A DNA stretch of 64,000 nucleotides, taken from assembly GCF_965208895.1 (NCBI RefSeq), contig NZ_OZ242363.1:124001-188000 (forward strand), written 5' to 3'. The notes under the pieces are model-generated. The model was not told the origin of the DNA. It did not search any database and was given only the letters and a program-made list of their open reading frames with translations. The translations under genes and the position numbers were made by a program. Source of the DNA: Poriferisodalis sp965208895 (GTDB taxonomy: Bacteria > Actinomycetota > Acidimicrobiia > Acidimicrobiales > Poriferisodalaceae). Positions 17,127 to 26,327 of the stretch are shown here, one piece after another (within the stretch, counting starts at the first letter, position 1; each line of letters begins with the position of its first letter).

Positions 17127-20100
17127 CTAAACGGCGGCGGTGTTGCGGAGGTGCTTGACGATCTCGAAGAACTCGTCGACGTCGTCGGGCACGAAGATGG
17201 CGTCGGGTCCTTCGGGTGCCACGCTGATGAAGGGTGACTCGTAGACGCGGCGCTCTTCGACGGTGCCGTGCTCGGTGAGGTAGTCGATGACCATCTCGAC
17301 GAAGCGGATCTGGTTGACGCTGTAGCGCTTGTCGTCGAGGAACGTGGCGAAGGCGCGCTTCGCTGCGGCCCGGTCGAGCCCTACCAGCGAGCGGATGAAC
17401 AGACCGAAGCTGCCGGCCCGCTTTGACGCCTCGGCGAAGGTGTCGGTGTCGCCGATGCCGGCCGCCACCAGTACACGCTGAAGGGCGTTCATGTCGACGA
17501 GCGTCAATGTCTCGCCGCTGCGGACCTTGGCCACAACATCCTCGGCCAGGTTCTCCTTCAGGAAGTGCCGCGCCTTCTTGCGGAACTGGGCGAACTCGTC
17601 ACCGCCATCAGCGTCGTCATCGTCCCCAGCTTCACCATCGCCGCCCGGCTCACCGGTGCCAGGCAGTTTGATCACGCTGGCCCCGCCGAACTCATCGGCG
17701 AAGTCGCTGTAGAGCACGTTCTTGTTCGTGCGCACGATGAGCTGCACAAGGTTGCGGAGCCGCTTGCGGGCGTCCTCGAGCATTGGGTAGGTGACGTCGG
17801 CCCACCACTCGTCGGTCTGGATGTCGGCGATCAGCTCTTGCTGCTCAGCCAGCACCGGGATCGCAGTGCCCAGGTCCGCCAGCGCGGACGCCACACGAAT
17901 GATGCGCTTGCGCTGCCGCTCGAACGGCTCGCGCCGCAGCAGGCCCAACTGCGCATTCAGCATCACCACGTCGAAGCGCTTGGCGTCCTCAGTGTCGGCA
18001 TCGAGCTGGTCAGGCAGCTTGGCCACTCGCTCATTGAGCTCAGCCAGGTCTGCCAGCGAGGCCGTCTCCCACGCTTCGAGCGAGCTGAACCGCTCCACCA
18101 GCTCCAAGTGGGGGCGCACCAGGAAGTTGTTGGGGTTCATCGACGCCACGGTCCGGTGCAGCGTGGCTGCGATCTGAGCCCGTTCGTCGCCGAGCGCCGC
18201 CACCGAATCGAGCGTCTGAAGCAACTCCAACCGGGTCGAGAACAGGATCTCGCTGAGCGACTTGCCGCTCGATTTCTCCGCCGGCACCAGCGGCTGGCTG
18301 AAGTACTCGAGGTTCCCGCAGAAGTCGAACACGTTGAAGTGCGTCTTGTCCTCCCCGGGCCCGAACAGGTCCTCGCACAGCCGGGTCCCCCGCCCGAGCA
18401 TCTGCCAGAACTTCGTCTTCGACCGCACCAGCTTGAAGAACACCAAGTTGACGACTTCGGGCACATCGATGCCGGTGTCCAGCATGTCCACGCTGATCGC
18501 GATGTGCGGTGCCTTCGCCTTGTTGGAGAAGTCGTCGATCAGGCTCTGGCCGTACTTCACATGATGCGTGATGACCCGAGCGAAGTTCCCGGCATCGAGC
18601 GACGGGTAGTTGGCGTCGAAGCGCTCCTTGATGAACTCGGCGTGGCGCTGGTTCTTGGCGAAGATGATCGTCTTGCCCAGCCGGTCGCCGCCGGCCACCT
18701 TGACGCCCTCGGTCATCAAGTACTTGAGCACCCGGTCGACGGTGTCGGTGTTGAACAGCCACTTGTTGAGCTCGGCGGGGTCGACCGCCTCGGGCGGCGC
18801 CAACGGGCTGCCCTCATCGTCGGTGCCCCAGTCCAGCTCGTCCCAGTCGTCCTTCTCGTCTTCGCTCAGGTCGTCGTAGCGGATGCCCTCACGCACGAAC
18901 TTGAACTTGACCGACACGCTCTGAGGCGGCACCAGAAACCCGTCGTTGATGGCGTCTTCCAGCGAATAGACGTCGGTGGGCACCCCCGTCTCCAGATGGA
19001 ACAAGTCGTAGGTGTTCTTGTCGACCTCGTCCTTGGGCGTGGCGGTCAGGCCCATCAGCAGCGAGTCGAAGTACTCGAAGATGCCCAGGTACTTGCCATA
19101 TACCGAGCGGTGCGCCTCGTCGATCACCACCAGGTCGAAGTGCCCCACCCCGAACCGGCGAGTCCCGTCGGCCCGGAACTCGTCGATCTTGCCGACCATC
19201 GTCTGATAGGTCGACACATACACCCGGCCGTCCACGTTGCCCTCGGTCACCAGATTCACCGGCACCGAGTCGGGCAGGTGAGTCTTGAAGGCGTTCACTG
19301 CCTGGTTCACGAGGGCCGTGCGATCAGCCAGGAACAGCACCCGCTTCACCCACCCGGCTCGCATCAGCAGGTCCACCAGGGCGATCACCGTGCGGGTCTT
19401 GCCCGCGCCGGTGGCCATCACCAGCAATGCCTTGCGCTGCTTGCTGTGCTCGAAGTGTTCGGCGATGGCGCTGATCGCTCGCCACTGATAGTGGCGGTCG
19501 ACGATCTGCTCGCCGACGCCCAGTGACGCCAGCGATTTGCCAGCCGTACGCCGCTGGATGAGCAATGCCAGCTCGTCGCGGGTGCAGAACCCTTGCACTC
19601 GCCGGGACGGGTACTGGGTGTCGTCCCACAGCCAGTGCTCGTAGCCGTTGCTGCAGTAGATGAGCGGCCGATGCCCGGTCGCGTCCTCCAGGCACTTGAC
19701 GTACCGCTTCGCCTGCTCCATGCCAACTTTCGGATCGACCAGCGCCTTCTTGGCTTCGACCACGGCGAGGGGAAGTCCGTCGGCACCCCACAGCACATAG
19801 TCCACGTAGCCGATGCCCGAGGCGGAGGGCATCCCGTGCACCTCGTACTCGGTGTCTCGACCCTCGCTGAGATCGGTCCAGCCGGCTTCGGCCAGCAGGG
19901 CGTCGATCTTGAATTTGCGCGTCTCGGCCTCAGACCAGTCGAAGGCCTCCGGCGGGACCGTCTCGGCCGCCTTCTTCTTCGCCGCAGCGACCTCTGCCCG
20001 CAGCTTCGCCAGTTCGGCGTTCAACTCCTCGGCGGTGCGAGTCGATTCCGACAGCCGCACCTGGGCAGCGGCGAGCTCTCCGGACTCGTGCTCCAACCGC

Positions 20101-20582
20101 GCCTCGAGCTCTTGGCGCTCGCGCAGCGTTGCCCGCTCGGCTTCGCCCGCGTCAAGCAATCGGTGTGGGTTGAATCGCAGCGACAGATCTGGCTTCGATG
20201 TACGGCCGTAGGTGAATGCGAACCACAGACAGAACTGGAACAACGCTGAGACAATCTCGACCGCCTCCAGCTTCGATGGGGCCTTCGACTCGTGCACCGC
20301 ACGGTTCCCCGCCTTCTGGATCTTCCGTGCCACGTCGAAGATCCGGCCGCCTTCCAGCACCTTGAACGCAGCCTCGTTCAACAGCGTATTGAGCATGTCG
20401 TCGTAGGCCGCAGGCAAGGATGAGTCGTGCAGGTACATCCACTTCACGGCTGATTCCAGACACTTGCGCGCATAGATGACCGCGGCACCCGGATCCGACA
20501 GCGAGTACCCCTCAGCCCGCGACGCCGACTCGAACTCCGGCTGAAACTCGGATTCGAGGAACGCGAACTGCGACTCGCTCAC
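17127..20582 (-). CDS. hsdR: Type I restriction enzyme R subunit (EcoEI-like)
   Basis: A 1151-aa motor/nuclease subunit from GTG 20582, which overlaps the hsdS stop. Domains in order: DUF4145 (about 15-120), a coiled linker (150-205), and the HSDR_N nuclease with Asp261, Glu276-Ala-Lys278 and a QxxxY motif (Gln290, Tyr294). The helicase follows with Walker A MATGAGKT (389-396), DEAH (488-491), GLTATP (511-516) and QMLGRGTR, then an EcoEI-type C-terminal domain. It translocates DNA and cuts when two complexes collide. All key motifs are intact, so it should be active. Confidence 0.95.
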   Translation of the reverse strand: MSESQFAFLESEFQPEFESASRAEGYSLSDPGAAVIYARKCLESAVKWMYLHDSSLPAAYDDMLNTLLNEAAFKVLEGGRIFDVARKIQKAGNRAVHESKAPSKLEAVEIVSALFQFCLWFAFTYGRTSKPDLSLRFNPHRLLDAGEAERATLRERQELEARLEHESGELAAAQVRLSESTRTAEELNAELAKLRAEVAAAKKKAAETVPPEAFDWSEAETRKFKIDALLAEAGWTDLSEGRDTEYEVHGMPSASGIGYVDYVLWGADGLPLAVVEAKKALVDPKVGMEQAKRYVKCLEDATGHRPLIYCSNGYEHWLWDDTQYPSRRVQGFCTRDELALLIQRRTAGKSLASLGVGEQIVDRHYQWRAISAIAEHFEHSKQRKALLVMATGAGKTRTVIALVDLLMRAGWVKRVLFLADRTALVNQAVNAFKTHLPDSVPVNLVTEGNVDGRVYVSTYQTMVGKIDEFRADGTRRFGVGHFDLVVIDEAHRSVYGKYLGIFEYFDSLLMGLTATPKDEVDKNTYDLFHLETGVPTDVYSLEDAINDGFLVPPQSVSVKFKFVREGIRYDDLSEDEKDDWDELDWGTDDEGSPLAPPEAVDPAELNKWLFNTDTVDRVLKYLMTEGVKVAGGDRLGKTIIFAKNQRHAEFIKERFDANYPSLDAGNFARVITHHVKYGQSLIDDFSNKAKAPHIAISVDMLDTGIDVPEVVNLVFFKLVRSKTKFWQMLGRGTRLCEDLFGPGEDKTHFNVFDFCGNLEYFSQPLVPAEKSSGKSLSEILFSTRLELLQTLDSVAALGDERAQIAATLHRTVASMNPNNFLVRPHLELVERFSSLEAWETASLADLAELNERVAKLPDQLDADTEDAKRFDVVMLNAQLGLLRREPFERQRKRIIRVASALADLGTAIPVLAEQQELIADIQTDEWWADVTYPMLEDARKRLRNLVQLIVRTNKNVLYSDFADEFGGASVIKLPGTGEPGGDGEAGDDDDADGGDEFAQFRKKARHFLKENLAEDVVAKVRSGETLTLVDMNALQRVLVAAGIGDTDTFAEASKRAGSFGLFIRSLVGLDRAAAKRAFATFLDDKRYSVNQIRFVEMVIDYLTEHGTVEERRVYESPFISVAPEGPDAIFVPDDVDEFFEIVKHLRNTAAV

Positions 20583-21757
20583 AGCTCCCCCCGAAACGCC
20601 CGCTGCTGGAGCGACGCGCAAAGCGCGTCTATCTCGACAAGCATGTCGCAAAGTTTGGTGCGCATTGTCTCCACAGCATCAAGCACGTCACCAAATCGCG
20701 CTTGCAGCCTGATCGGTGGGAGAGATATGTCGATTCCTTCGACAACCCTCTTCGAGATTTCCTTGAATGTTGCTCCGCTGCCGAGCGACTCAAGCTGAGG
20801 CCGGTGACGCCGCAACCACGCCCACAGGAATCTTGGGTCAACGCGAGACGAGTCCGGCACGAGACTCTTGAAGCCTTGATTCGTCGCCATCGGAGCTTTG
20901 TTGATGGCGACATATCCGATCGGAGCGCGCGAGCTCAGCAAGACGGATCCAGACGGCAGCAGCGATGCAGAGCAACTCTTCAGGCCATCGGCCGAGAGAG
21001 TCCGAGACGTTGTGTCGATGTACGGCCCCTGCAAGCCGCTTAAGTCCTTCGGTGTCACCCAACGAACTTCTCCGTCCCAATAGCGCTCGACGGACGTTTT
21101 CGGGGTCGCACCTGAGACAATATCCGCTACTTCGCCGAGCGTCGTTTCGTCCCATGACACATCCGAGGCGTTCTTGCTGAACATCTCGACAAATACGGCG
21201 TTGATGAGGTCCTCAAGCTTGCTAAGCGCGTGACGGCGCTTAGCCCGCAGCGCCTCGGCCGCATCCAGCACCGCCGCGACCCGCCGCTGGTCCTCCATCG
21301 GCGGCAGCAGTATTTCAATGTCGTCAAGATCGCGGCCCTTGAGGTTGTTGATGTTGGAACCCGCTGCCACACGCATTACGTGGCGCCGGTAGGGCTTCGT
21401 CTGAAAGAAGTGGGCAAAGTAGCCGGCGTCTACCTCGGAGGTGGGTCTCAGCACTTTGCAGAAGGCTCCGAACGCGACTTCTTCGTCGCGGCGGATGCGC
21501 GCTGCTTTTCCTACGACATCGAGACTTCCGCTGGAAGCGGCGATGAGCACGTCACCCCGCTTGAGCCACTGCTTCTCAGTCACTCTCGAAGCGGGCACGT
21601 ACACGAGGTCGCCGTTCATCAACTCACCGTCAACGATGTTCCCGGCGCGGACCACTCCCACAGTACCGATCTGTGGGGTAACCGATGCTTCTGCCGACTT
21701 ATAGGTGACGCCTCGAACTTGTGTGGCCAGATCGCGTACGGGAACGCGCCGAATCAT
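20579..21757 (-). CDS. hsdS: Type I restriction-modification specificity subunit
   Basis: A 392-aa S subunit with two target-recognition domains. Each starts with a variable block (MIRRVPVRDLATQV; DETTLGEVADIVSGATPKT) and ends with a conserved helix (LPPMEDQRRVAAVLDAAEAL; LPPIRLQARFGDVLDAVETM). Each half reads one part of a bipartite DNA target; the target sequence cannot be predicted. It overlaps hsdM by ATGA and hsdR by GTGA, giving tight M-S-R coupling. Codon use looks slightly less GC-rich than its neighbours, as is common in exchanged specificity genes. Confidence 0.93.
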   Translation of the reverse strand: MIRRVPVRDLATQVRGVTYKSAEASVTPQIGTVGVVRAGNIVDGELMNGDLVYVPASRVTEKQWLKRGDVLIAASSGSLDVVGKAARIRRDEEVAFGAFCKVLRPTSEVDAGYFAHFFQTKPYRRHVMRVAAGSNINNLKGRDLDDIEILLPPMEDQRRVAAVLDAAEALRAKRRHALSKLEDLINAVFVEMFSKNASDVSWDETTLGEVADIVSGATPKTSVERYWDGEVRWVTPKDLSGLQGPYIDTTSRTLSADGLKSCSASLLPSGSVLLSSRAPIGYVAINKAPMATNQGFKSLVPDSSRVDPRFLWAWLRRHRPQLESLGSGATFKEISKRVVEGIDISLPPIRLQARFGDVLDAVETMRTKLCDMLVEIDALCASLQQRAFRGEL

Positions 21758-23310
21758 GTCAGCAGCGCCTTCAGGTCTTGGATGCCTTCCAAGATCTCTC
21801 GCTCAAGAACGGCGAGCTCCTCGAGCATCTCAGACGGCGGCGCGTATTCAACCTCGTCGTAGACGACCTCCGTGTAGCGGTTGATACTGAGGTCGTAGTC
21901 GCAGGCCGCGATCTCCGCCTTGGGCACACAGAATGACTGCTCGGTGAGCGCTCGCTCCATCTCCGAACCGTGACGCTCTCGCCAGCGGGCTAACGCATCG
22001 GGCAGGTTGTTGCTCCTGTGGCCCTCTTCCGTCAGGCCCGTGGCGAGCGCGCCAAGCTCGGTTTCGTCGAGCAGTCGGTCACGCTTGTCGTCCAGGCTGT
22101 AACCATCCGCCTGTAGGTCATAGAACCATACGAGATCGGTGCCACCAGAGTTCGTCTTCGTGAACAGCAAGATCGCTGTGGACACTCCCGAGTACGGCTT
22201 GAACACACCTGCGGGCAGCGACACGATCCCATCCAGCTTCTGATCCTCGACCAAGATCCGGCGAAGTTCCTTGTGCGCTTTCGTCGAGCCGAATAAAACG
22301 CCGTCGGGCACGATCACGGCCGCCCGGCCACCGGGTCTGAGCAACCGCAGGAACAGGGCCACGAACAGCAGCTCGGTCTTCTTGGTCCTGACGACCTGCA
22401 GAAGGCCCTTGGCAGTGCCCTCGTAGTCGAGCGACCCGGCGAACGGCGGATTGGCGAGGATCAGGCTGTAGGCCTCGGTGTCGCCGGCGTGATCCTCGGC
22501 GAGCGAGTCCCGGTAGCTGATGTTCGGGTTCTGCACCCCGTGGAGCTGCATGTTCATCGAACCGATGCGGAGCATCGTGTTGTCGAAGTCGTAGCCCGAG
22601 AACATCCCGTTGTGGAAGTGCTTCGACGCGGCAGGGCGCGTGAGCGCGCTCGGGTGCTCGCGGCGGACGTACTCCCCGGCGCCAACCAAGAAACCGCAGG
22701 TGCCGCTGGCCGGATCGCAGATCACGTCGTCGGGCTGGGGCGCCATCATCTCGACCATCAGCTCGATGATGTGCCGCGGCGTACGGAACTGGCCGTTCTG
22801 GCCGGCCGCGGCGATCTTCGAGAGCATGTACTCGTAGACGTCGCCCTTGGTGTCCCGGTCGGCCATCTCGACCGCGTCGAGCCCGTCCACTGCCTTTTGC
22901 AACAGCCCAGGCGTCGGAATCGTGAGCTTGGCGCCGGTCATGTGCTTGGCATGGGTGCTCTCGTCGGCTCGCTGCTGGAGGAACGGGAACACGTAGTTCT
23001 CGACGATGTCGAACATCTCGGATGGAGGCAGATTCTTGAACTTCGACCAGCGCAGATCCCGGTACGGCCGACCCTCGGCCCGCCCTTCGGGCTGGAACGC
23101 CTGCCCCTCAGGGAAGATGTCGTCCTCGGCCGGGATCGGCTCACCCGTGCGATTCGCCTTGTTCTCCGCGAGCGTTTGCTGCTCATCGAGGGCCTTGACG
23201 AACAGCAGGTAGGTGAGCTGCTCCATCACCTCCAGCGGGTTCGAGATGCCCCCCGACCAGAAGCCGTTCCACACCGCATCGATCTGCCGCTTCAGCTCAC
23301 CCGTCACCAT
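21754..23310 (-). CDS. hsdM: Type I restriction-modification N6-adenine methyltransferase
   Basis: A 518-aa M subunit from ATG 23310. A longer in-frame upstream extension is rejected because HsdM proteins begin with the helical block ELKRQIDAVWNGFWSGGISN. It carries the HsdM_N domain, SAM-binding motif I DPASGTCGFLVGAGEY and the catalytic N6-adenine motif LANPPFAGS. With HsdS it protects host DNA; with HsdR it restricts unmodified DNA. It is the first gene of the hsdM-S-R-OLD run. No phase-variation repeat tract was seen. Confidence 0.95.
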   Translation of the reverse strand: MVTGELKRQIDAVWNGFWSGGISNPLEVMEQLTYLLFVKALDEQQTLAENKANRTGEPIPAEDDIFPEGQAFQPEGRAEGRPYRDLRWSKFKNLPPSEMFDIVENYVFPFLQQRADESTHAKHMTGAKLTIPTPGLLQKAVDGLDAVEMADRDTKGDVYEYMLSKIAAAGQNGQFRTPRHIIELMVEMMAPQPDDVICDPASGTCGFLVGAGEYVRREHPSALTRPAASKHFHNGMFSGYDFDNTMLRIGSMNMQLHGVQNPNISYRDSLAEDHAGDTEAYSLILANPPFAGSLDYEGTAKGLLQVVRTKKTELLFVALFLRLLRPGGRAAVIVPDGVLFGSTKAHKELRRILVEDQKLDGIVSLPAGVFKPYSGVSTAILLFTKTNSGGTDLVWFYDLQADGYSLDDKRDRLLDETELGALATGLTEEGHRSNNLPDALARWRERHGSEMERALTEQSFCVPKAEIAACDYDLSINRYTEVVYDEVEYAPPSEMLEELAVLEREILEGIQDLKALLT

Positions 23311-23408
23311 GACCGCCCATTCTCGCCCGCAGCGCGGCCCCCGCGCATACAGGCAGGGGTTACGACAGAGCTTGCCTTCTGGGCCGTCCCTCACGAGTGT
23401 GAGCTGGG

Positions 23409-23858
23409 CTAGATGTCGGCCCAAGGCATGGCATCGACGAAGCGCTCCAGATGAGCGACGTTAGTGGTCGCTACGACGACCGATTCGCCTGGAGCGGCGG
23501 CGGCGAGTCGGCGTGCTTGGGCTGCGAGAAGGACGTCTCCGTCAAGCGCTGCGTGGTGGGCGGTGGGGTGCCCCCTGTTGCGTGCCTCAGCCCAGAGTGC
23601 AGCAGCGTCGTGCATGATCGCGGTGGACAGCGGCGCATAGCTCAACCCAGCACAGAGTTCGTCGAGGCGCTTGACGCCTTCAGTCCGGCCCGAGCGGATC
23701 AGCTCACGCCGCACCTCGTAGTCGGCGATCTCGGGAAGCACGATGTCTGTGCCAATGGCACCATGGGCCAGCGCCCACTCCCGGGCTTCGTTCGCCGGAC
23801 CTCGTGGCGTCGGGTTGCTGAGCAGCCCGAGCGGGCCGCTGTCGAGCACGATGATCAC
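23409..23858 (-). CDS. PIN-domain toxin (VapC-like RNase)
   Basis: A 149-aa PIN-domain protein. The acidic metal-binding residues are Asp6 (VLDSGPLG), Glu43 (LPEIADYE) and Asp106/Asp108 (ALDGDVLLA), followed by the TTNVAHLERF strand typical of the family. The start is GTG 23858, only 1 bp after the stop of the 183-aa upstream gene. PIN toxins cut tRNA or rRNA. Its partner is not a recognisable VapB, which makes the pair unusual. It lies 98 bp upstream of hsdM, so it could share transcription with the restriction operon. Confidence 0.8.
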   Translation of the reverse strand: MIIVLDSGPLGLLSNPTPRGPANEAREWALAHGAIGTDIVLPEIADYEVRRELIRSGRTEGVKRLDELCAGLSYAPLSTAIMHDAAALWAEARNRGHPTAHHAALDGDVLLAAQARRLAAAAPGESVVVATTNVAHLERFVDAMPWADI

Positions 23859-23859
23859 G

Positions 23860-24411
23860 TCAGAACGGGCGTCCTTCGGCGTGTCGGCTGGCCGCCAACG
23901 CGTCCGTCAGGAGCAGCGCCGTCTCTTCGCGCTCTTCTGCGCTGCCGATCGCAGCGACGGCGTCGAGTGCATGGAGCGCCCGGGTTGCGGCATCGGTGTA
24001 CATGGTGCTGTCGGCGGCGTAGTGCTCTGCTTTCGTGAAGTAGTGAGACCGTCTAACGGCACCCTTGCGGCCGGTGGGCAGCCACCCGAGCTTCGCCATC
24101 TTGAGCTTGATGGCGACGCCGATGGCCTGCCGTAGTCGCAATGAAGACCCGCTGTCCGCAAGAGCGCTGCTGATGACCGGATCTGTCTCGACGAAGCGTG
24201 CAACGCCGCACAATGCCGGAAACCCGTGCATCTCGGCGTCGGTGAGCCGTCGCTCATTCTCGGGGTCGTTGAGGATTGAGAAGAGCCTCAGCCATGCTTC
24301 GGGGCACCGACCGATCTCGCCTCGGTACTTTGCTGCGTGGGCGTCGTTGTTGAAGTCGGAGGCGCTGAGTTCTCGGCTGTAAGGCTGCGGCAACTCGAGA
24401 TCAATGACCAT
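23860..24411 (-). CDS. Unknown 183-aa protein, probable antitoxin partner of the PIN toxin
   Basis: Not recognised as a known antitoxin family. It is a mostly helical 183-aa protein. The central part has a basic patch (LRLRQAIGVAIKLKMAKLGW, then TGRKGAVRRSHYF) that could contact DNA. The C-terminal part is an acidic helix (GSAEEREETALLLTDALA) ending in a charged tail, a layout suited to a DNA-binding antitoxin with a toxin-blocking C-terminus. The 1-bp gap to the PIN gene and the inverted repeat just upstream (24424-24459) support an autoregulated pair. The function is inferred from context only. Confidence 0.55.
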   Translation of the reverse strand: MVIDLELPQPYSRELSASDFNNDAHAAKYRGEIGRCPEAWLRLFSILNDPENERRLTDAEMHGFPALCGVARFVETDPVISSALADSGSSLRLRQAIGVAIKLKMAKLGWLPTGRKGAVRRSHYFTKAEHYAADSTMYTDAATRALHALDAVAAIGSAEEREETALLLTDALAASRHAEGRPF

Positions 24412-24423
24412 ATCCAGATTCTA

Positions 24424-24459
24424 GACATCTGAAATCAAGACGCCAGAAATCTAGATGTC
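24424..24459. promoter_or_regulatory. Inverted repeat, probable operator of the PIN toxin pair
   Basis: GACATCT at 24424-24430 and its exact complement AGATGTC at 24453-24459 are separated by 22 bp in an AT-rich stretch 12 bp upstream of the 183-aa gene. Toxin-antitoxin complexes commonly bind such paired half-sites. Half-site TCTAGA variants occur at both arms (TTCTAGACATC and ATCTAGATGTC). It could also act on the divergent Phd gene. Confidence 0.5.
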
Positions 24460-24542
24460 ATGGCGGCGAAGGCACACGGGTGGCCGTCGGCGCAGCCAGG
24501 AAATGGCGACATATGCGGATCAAGAAGCGCTACAAATGCGGC

Positions 24543-24800
24543 ATGGAGGCTGGCGTACGCGAACTGCGAGACCATCTCAGCAGCTATCTGGCGGCAGTGC
24601 GGGACGGCGCGGAGGTGGTGGTCACAGATCACGGTAAGGCGTTCGCGCGGCTGATTCCGCTTGCAGGTCCTCGTGCAATTGACCGGCTGATCGCTGAAGG
24701 AGTGGTGACCGCTGCGAGCGCCCCGCGTCGGGCACTGGTGACGGCCGAGTTCACAGGAACGGCACCAGTGAGTGATCTGGTGGCTGAACAGCGCAGGTGA
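24543..24800 (+). CDS. Phd/YefM-family antitoxin
   Basis: An 85-aa protein from ATG 24543 (upstream in-frame codons exist, but MEAGVRELRDHL is the standard family start). The Phd signature is clear: VRELRDHLSSYLAAVRDGAEVVVTDHGKAFARLIPL across the first 45 residues, forming the DNA-binding and dimer region. A C-terminal tail (TGTAPVSDLVAEQRR) should wrap the toxin. It overlaps a broken VapC remnant by GTGA, so this antitoxin is probably an orphan or serves another locus. Confidence 0.85.
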   Translation: MEAGVRELRDHLSSYLAAVRDGAEVVVTDHGKAFARLIPLAGPRAIDRLIAEGVVTAASAPRRALVTAEFTGTAPVSDLVAEQRR

Positions 24801-24916
24801 TTGCCTATTTCGACACTTCCGTGTTCATCCCCCTGATCGTCGACGAGCGTTTGTTGACGCTCGAAGCCCGCGAGCAGCGTGCGATGCGGCGCGGGTGGGC
24901 GGCGGTGCGAGAATGA
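24797..24916 (+). pseudogene. Internally deleted VapC (PIN) toxin remnant
   Basis: From GTG 24797, overlapping the antitoxin stop, 39 codons encode the VapC start (VIAYFDTSVFIPLIVDE). They then jump to a piece resembling the later helix (RLLTLEAREQRAMRRG) before a stop at 24914-24916. A functional PIN toxin is about 130 residues with further acidic residues, absent here. The toxin is therefore dead. The next gene starts 4 bp downstream. Confidence 0.7.
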
Positions 24917-24920
24917 GCCA

Positions 24921-26327
24921 ATGAGCGGATCGGCTGGGGGAGCGCCGGAGATTGACGGCGAGCGTTTGATGGGGCGCCTCGACGAATTGGCGCAGATCGG
25001 GGCGATCGAGGGAACGCAGGGGAACTGCCGGCTCGCGCTCACTGACGAGGACCGCGACGGGCGGGACTTGGTGTGTACGTGGATGGCCGACCTGGGTCTT
25101 GACATCACGATTGACGGGCTCGGCAACGTCGTGGCCTGCACCGAGGCTGGCCGCGTTGCCGATTCGGTGATGATGGGCAGTCACATTGACACCGTTGCCA
25201 CCGGAGGGCGCTACGACGGCAACCTCGGCGTGCTGGCCGGCCTGGAGGTGATCGAGTCGGTGCTGTCCAGCGGCCGGATGCCGGCACGCCCATTGTCGGT
25301 GGGGTACTTCACCGACGAGGAAGGCAGCCGGTTCGCTCCCGACATGCTCGGCAGCCTCGCGTATGTGGGCGGCATGGCCCTCGAGGAAGCTCTGGAGATC
25401 ACCGACCGCGACGGCATCGCAGTCGGCGACGAACTCGACCGCATCGGCTACCGGGGCGCGGCGCCAGTGCCCGGCACTGTCCCGTTCGCCTTCATGGAGT
25501 TGCACATCGAGCAGGGCCCGGTGCTGGAGTTTCACGAAACCCAGATCGGCGTCGTGGAAGGCGTGCAGGGCATCTCATGGACCGAGGTCACCCTGCGGGG
25601 CCAGTCGAACCACGCAGGTACGACGCCCATGCCGCTGCGGCGAGATGCGGGCCTCGCGGCGTGCCGCATCGCAAACGAGGTGCGCGACCTGGCGCACAAC
25701 ATCGGCGACTCACAGGTCGGCACGGTGGGCGCGATCTCGCTGGTGCCGAACCTCGTGAACGTCATCGCCGGCTCGGCGACGATGACCGTGGACCTGCGCA
25801 ACACCTCTGAAGCAATGCTGCGCCACGCCGAGTCGCGGCTCGACGAGATCGTGTCCCGCAACGCCGAGGCGGAGCACCTCGACGCGTCGATGCGTCGCAC
25901 CGCCCGATTCGAACCCGTCGAGTTCCATCCGGCCGTCATCGACCTCGTCGAGCAATGTGCCGCCGAGGCCGGTCTGACGCACCGCCGCATGCCCTCGGGC
26001 GCAGGTCATGACGCGCAGATGCTGGCGCGGGTGTGCCCGACAGCCATGATCTTCGTGCCCAGTTTCGACGGCGTAAGCCACAACCCAGCCGAGTACACCG
26101 CACCGCGAGACATCGAAGCGGGGGCGAACCTGCTGGCCGATGTGGTGTGGCGTCTCGCCAACGGCGAAATCGACGACGAACTGGGCCGCGCCGAGCCCGC
26201 GGGCCGCTCTGAGACTCAACCCGACGCCGGAATTGATCTCAGGTCTGGCGGGCGCGTCGGTGGCGAGTTCGATGGCAATGCGCGTGCTCGGGCAGATCGC
26301 ACGACAGACGGCGGGGCGACGACATGA
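24921..26327 (+). CDS. M20-family Zn amidohydrolase (N-carbamoyl-amino-acid/allantoate type)
   Basis: A 468-aa binuclear metallo-amidohydrolase. Metal and catalytic residues are His88 and Asp90 (GSHIDTV), Asp99 (RYDGNLGV), Glu133/Glu134 (TDEEGSRF), the substrate/dimer block LHIEQGPVLE and a late His in PSGAGHDAQML. The family hydrolyses N-carbamoyl-L-amino acids, ureidopropionate or allantoate to the free acid or amine, ammonia and CO2. The tail (last 50 residues) is Gly/Arg-rich and atypical. It overlaps the next gene, an N-carbamoyl amidase of another fold, by ATGA, pointing to hydantoin, purine or pyrimidine breakdown. Confidence 0.88.
   Translation: MSGSAGGAPEIDGERLMGRLDELAQIGAIEGTQGNCRLALTDEDRDGRDLVCTWMADLGLDITIDGLGNVVACTEAGRVADSVMMGSHIDTVATGGRYDGNLGVLAGLEVIESVLSSGRMPARPLSVGYFTDEEGSRFAPDMLGSLAYVGGMALEEALEITDRDGIAVGDELDRIGYRGAAPVPGTVPFAFMELHIEQGPVLEFHETQIGVVEGVQGISWTEVTLRGQSNHAGTTPMPLRRDAGLAACRIANEVRDLAHNIGDSQVGTVGAISLVPNLVNVIAGSATMTVDLRNTSEAMLRHAESRLDEIVSRNAEAEHLDASMRRTARFEPVEFHPAVIDLVEQCAAEAGLTHRRMPSGAGHDAQMLARVCPTAMIFVPSFDGVSHNPAEYTAPRDIEAGANLLADVVWRLANGEIDDELGRAEPAGRSETQPDAGIDLRSGGRVGGEFDGNARARADRTTDGGATT

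Noticed and set aside
17565..19526. 653-codon plus-strand reading frame opposite hsdR
   Set aside because: It lies entirely antisense to hsdR, whose motifs are complete; composition rich in Val, Leu, His and Arg marks a shadow frame.
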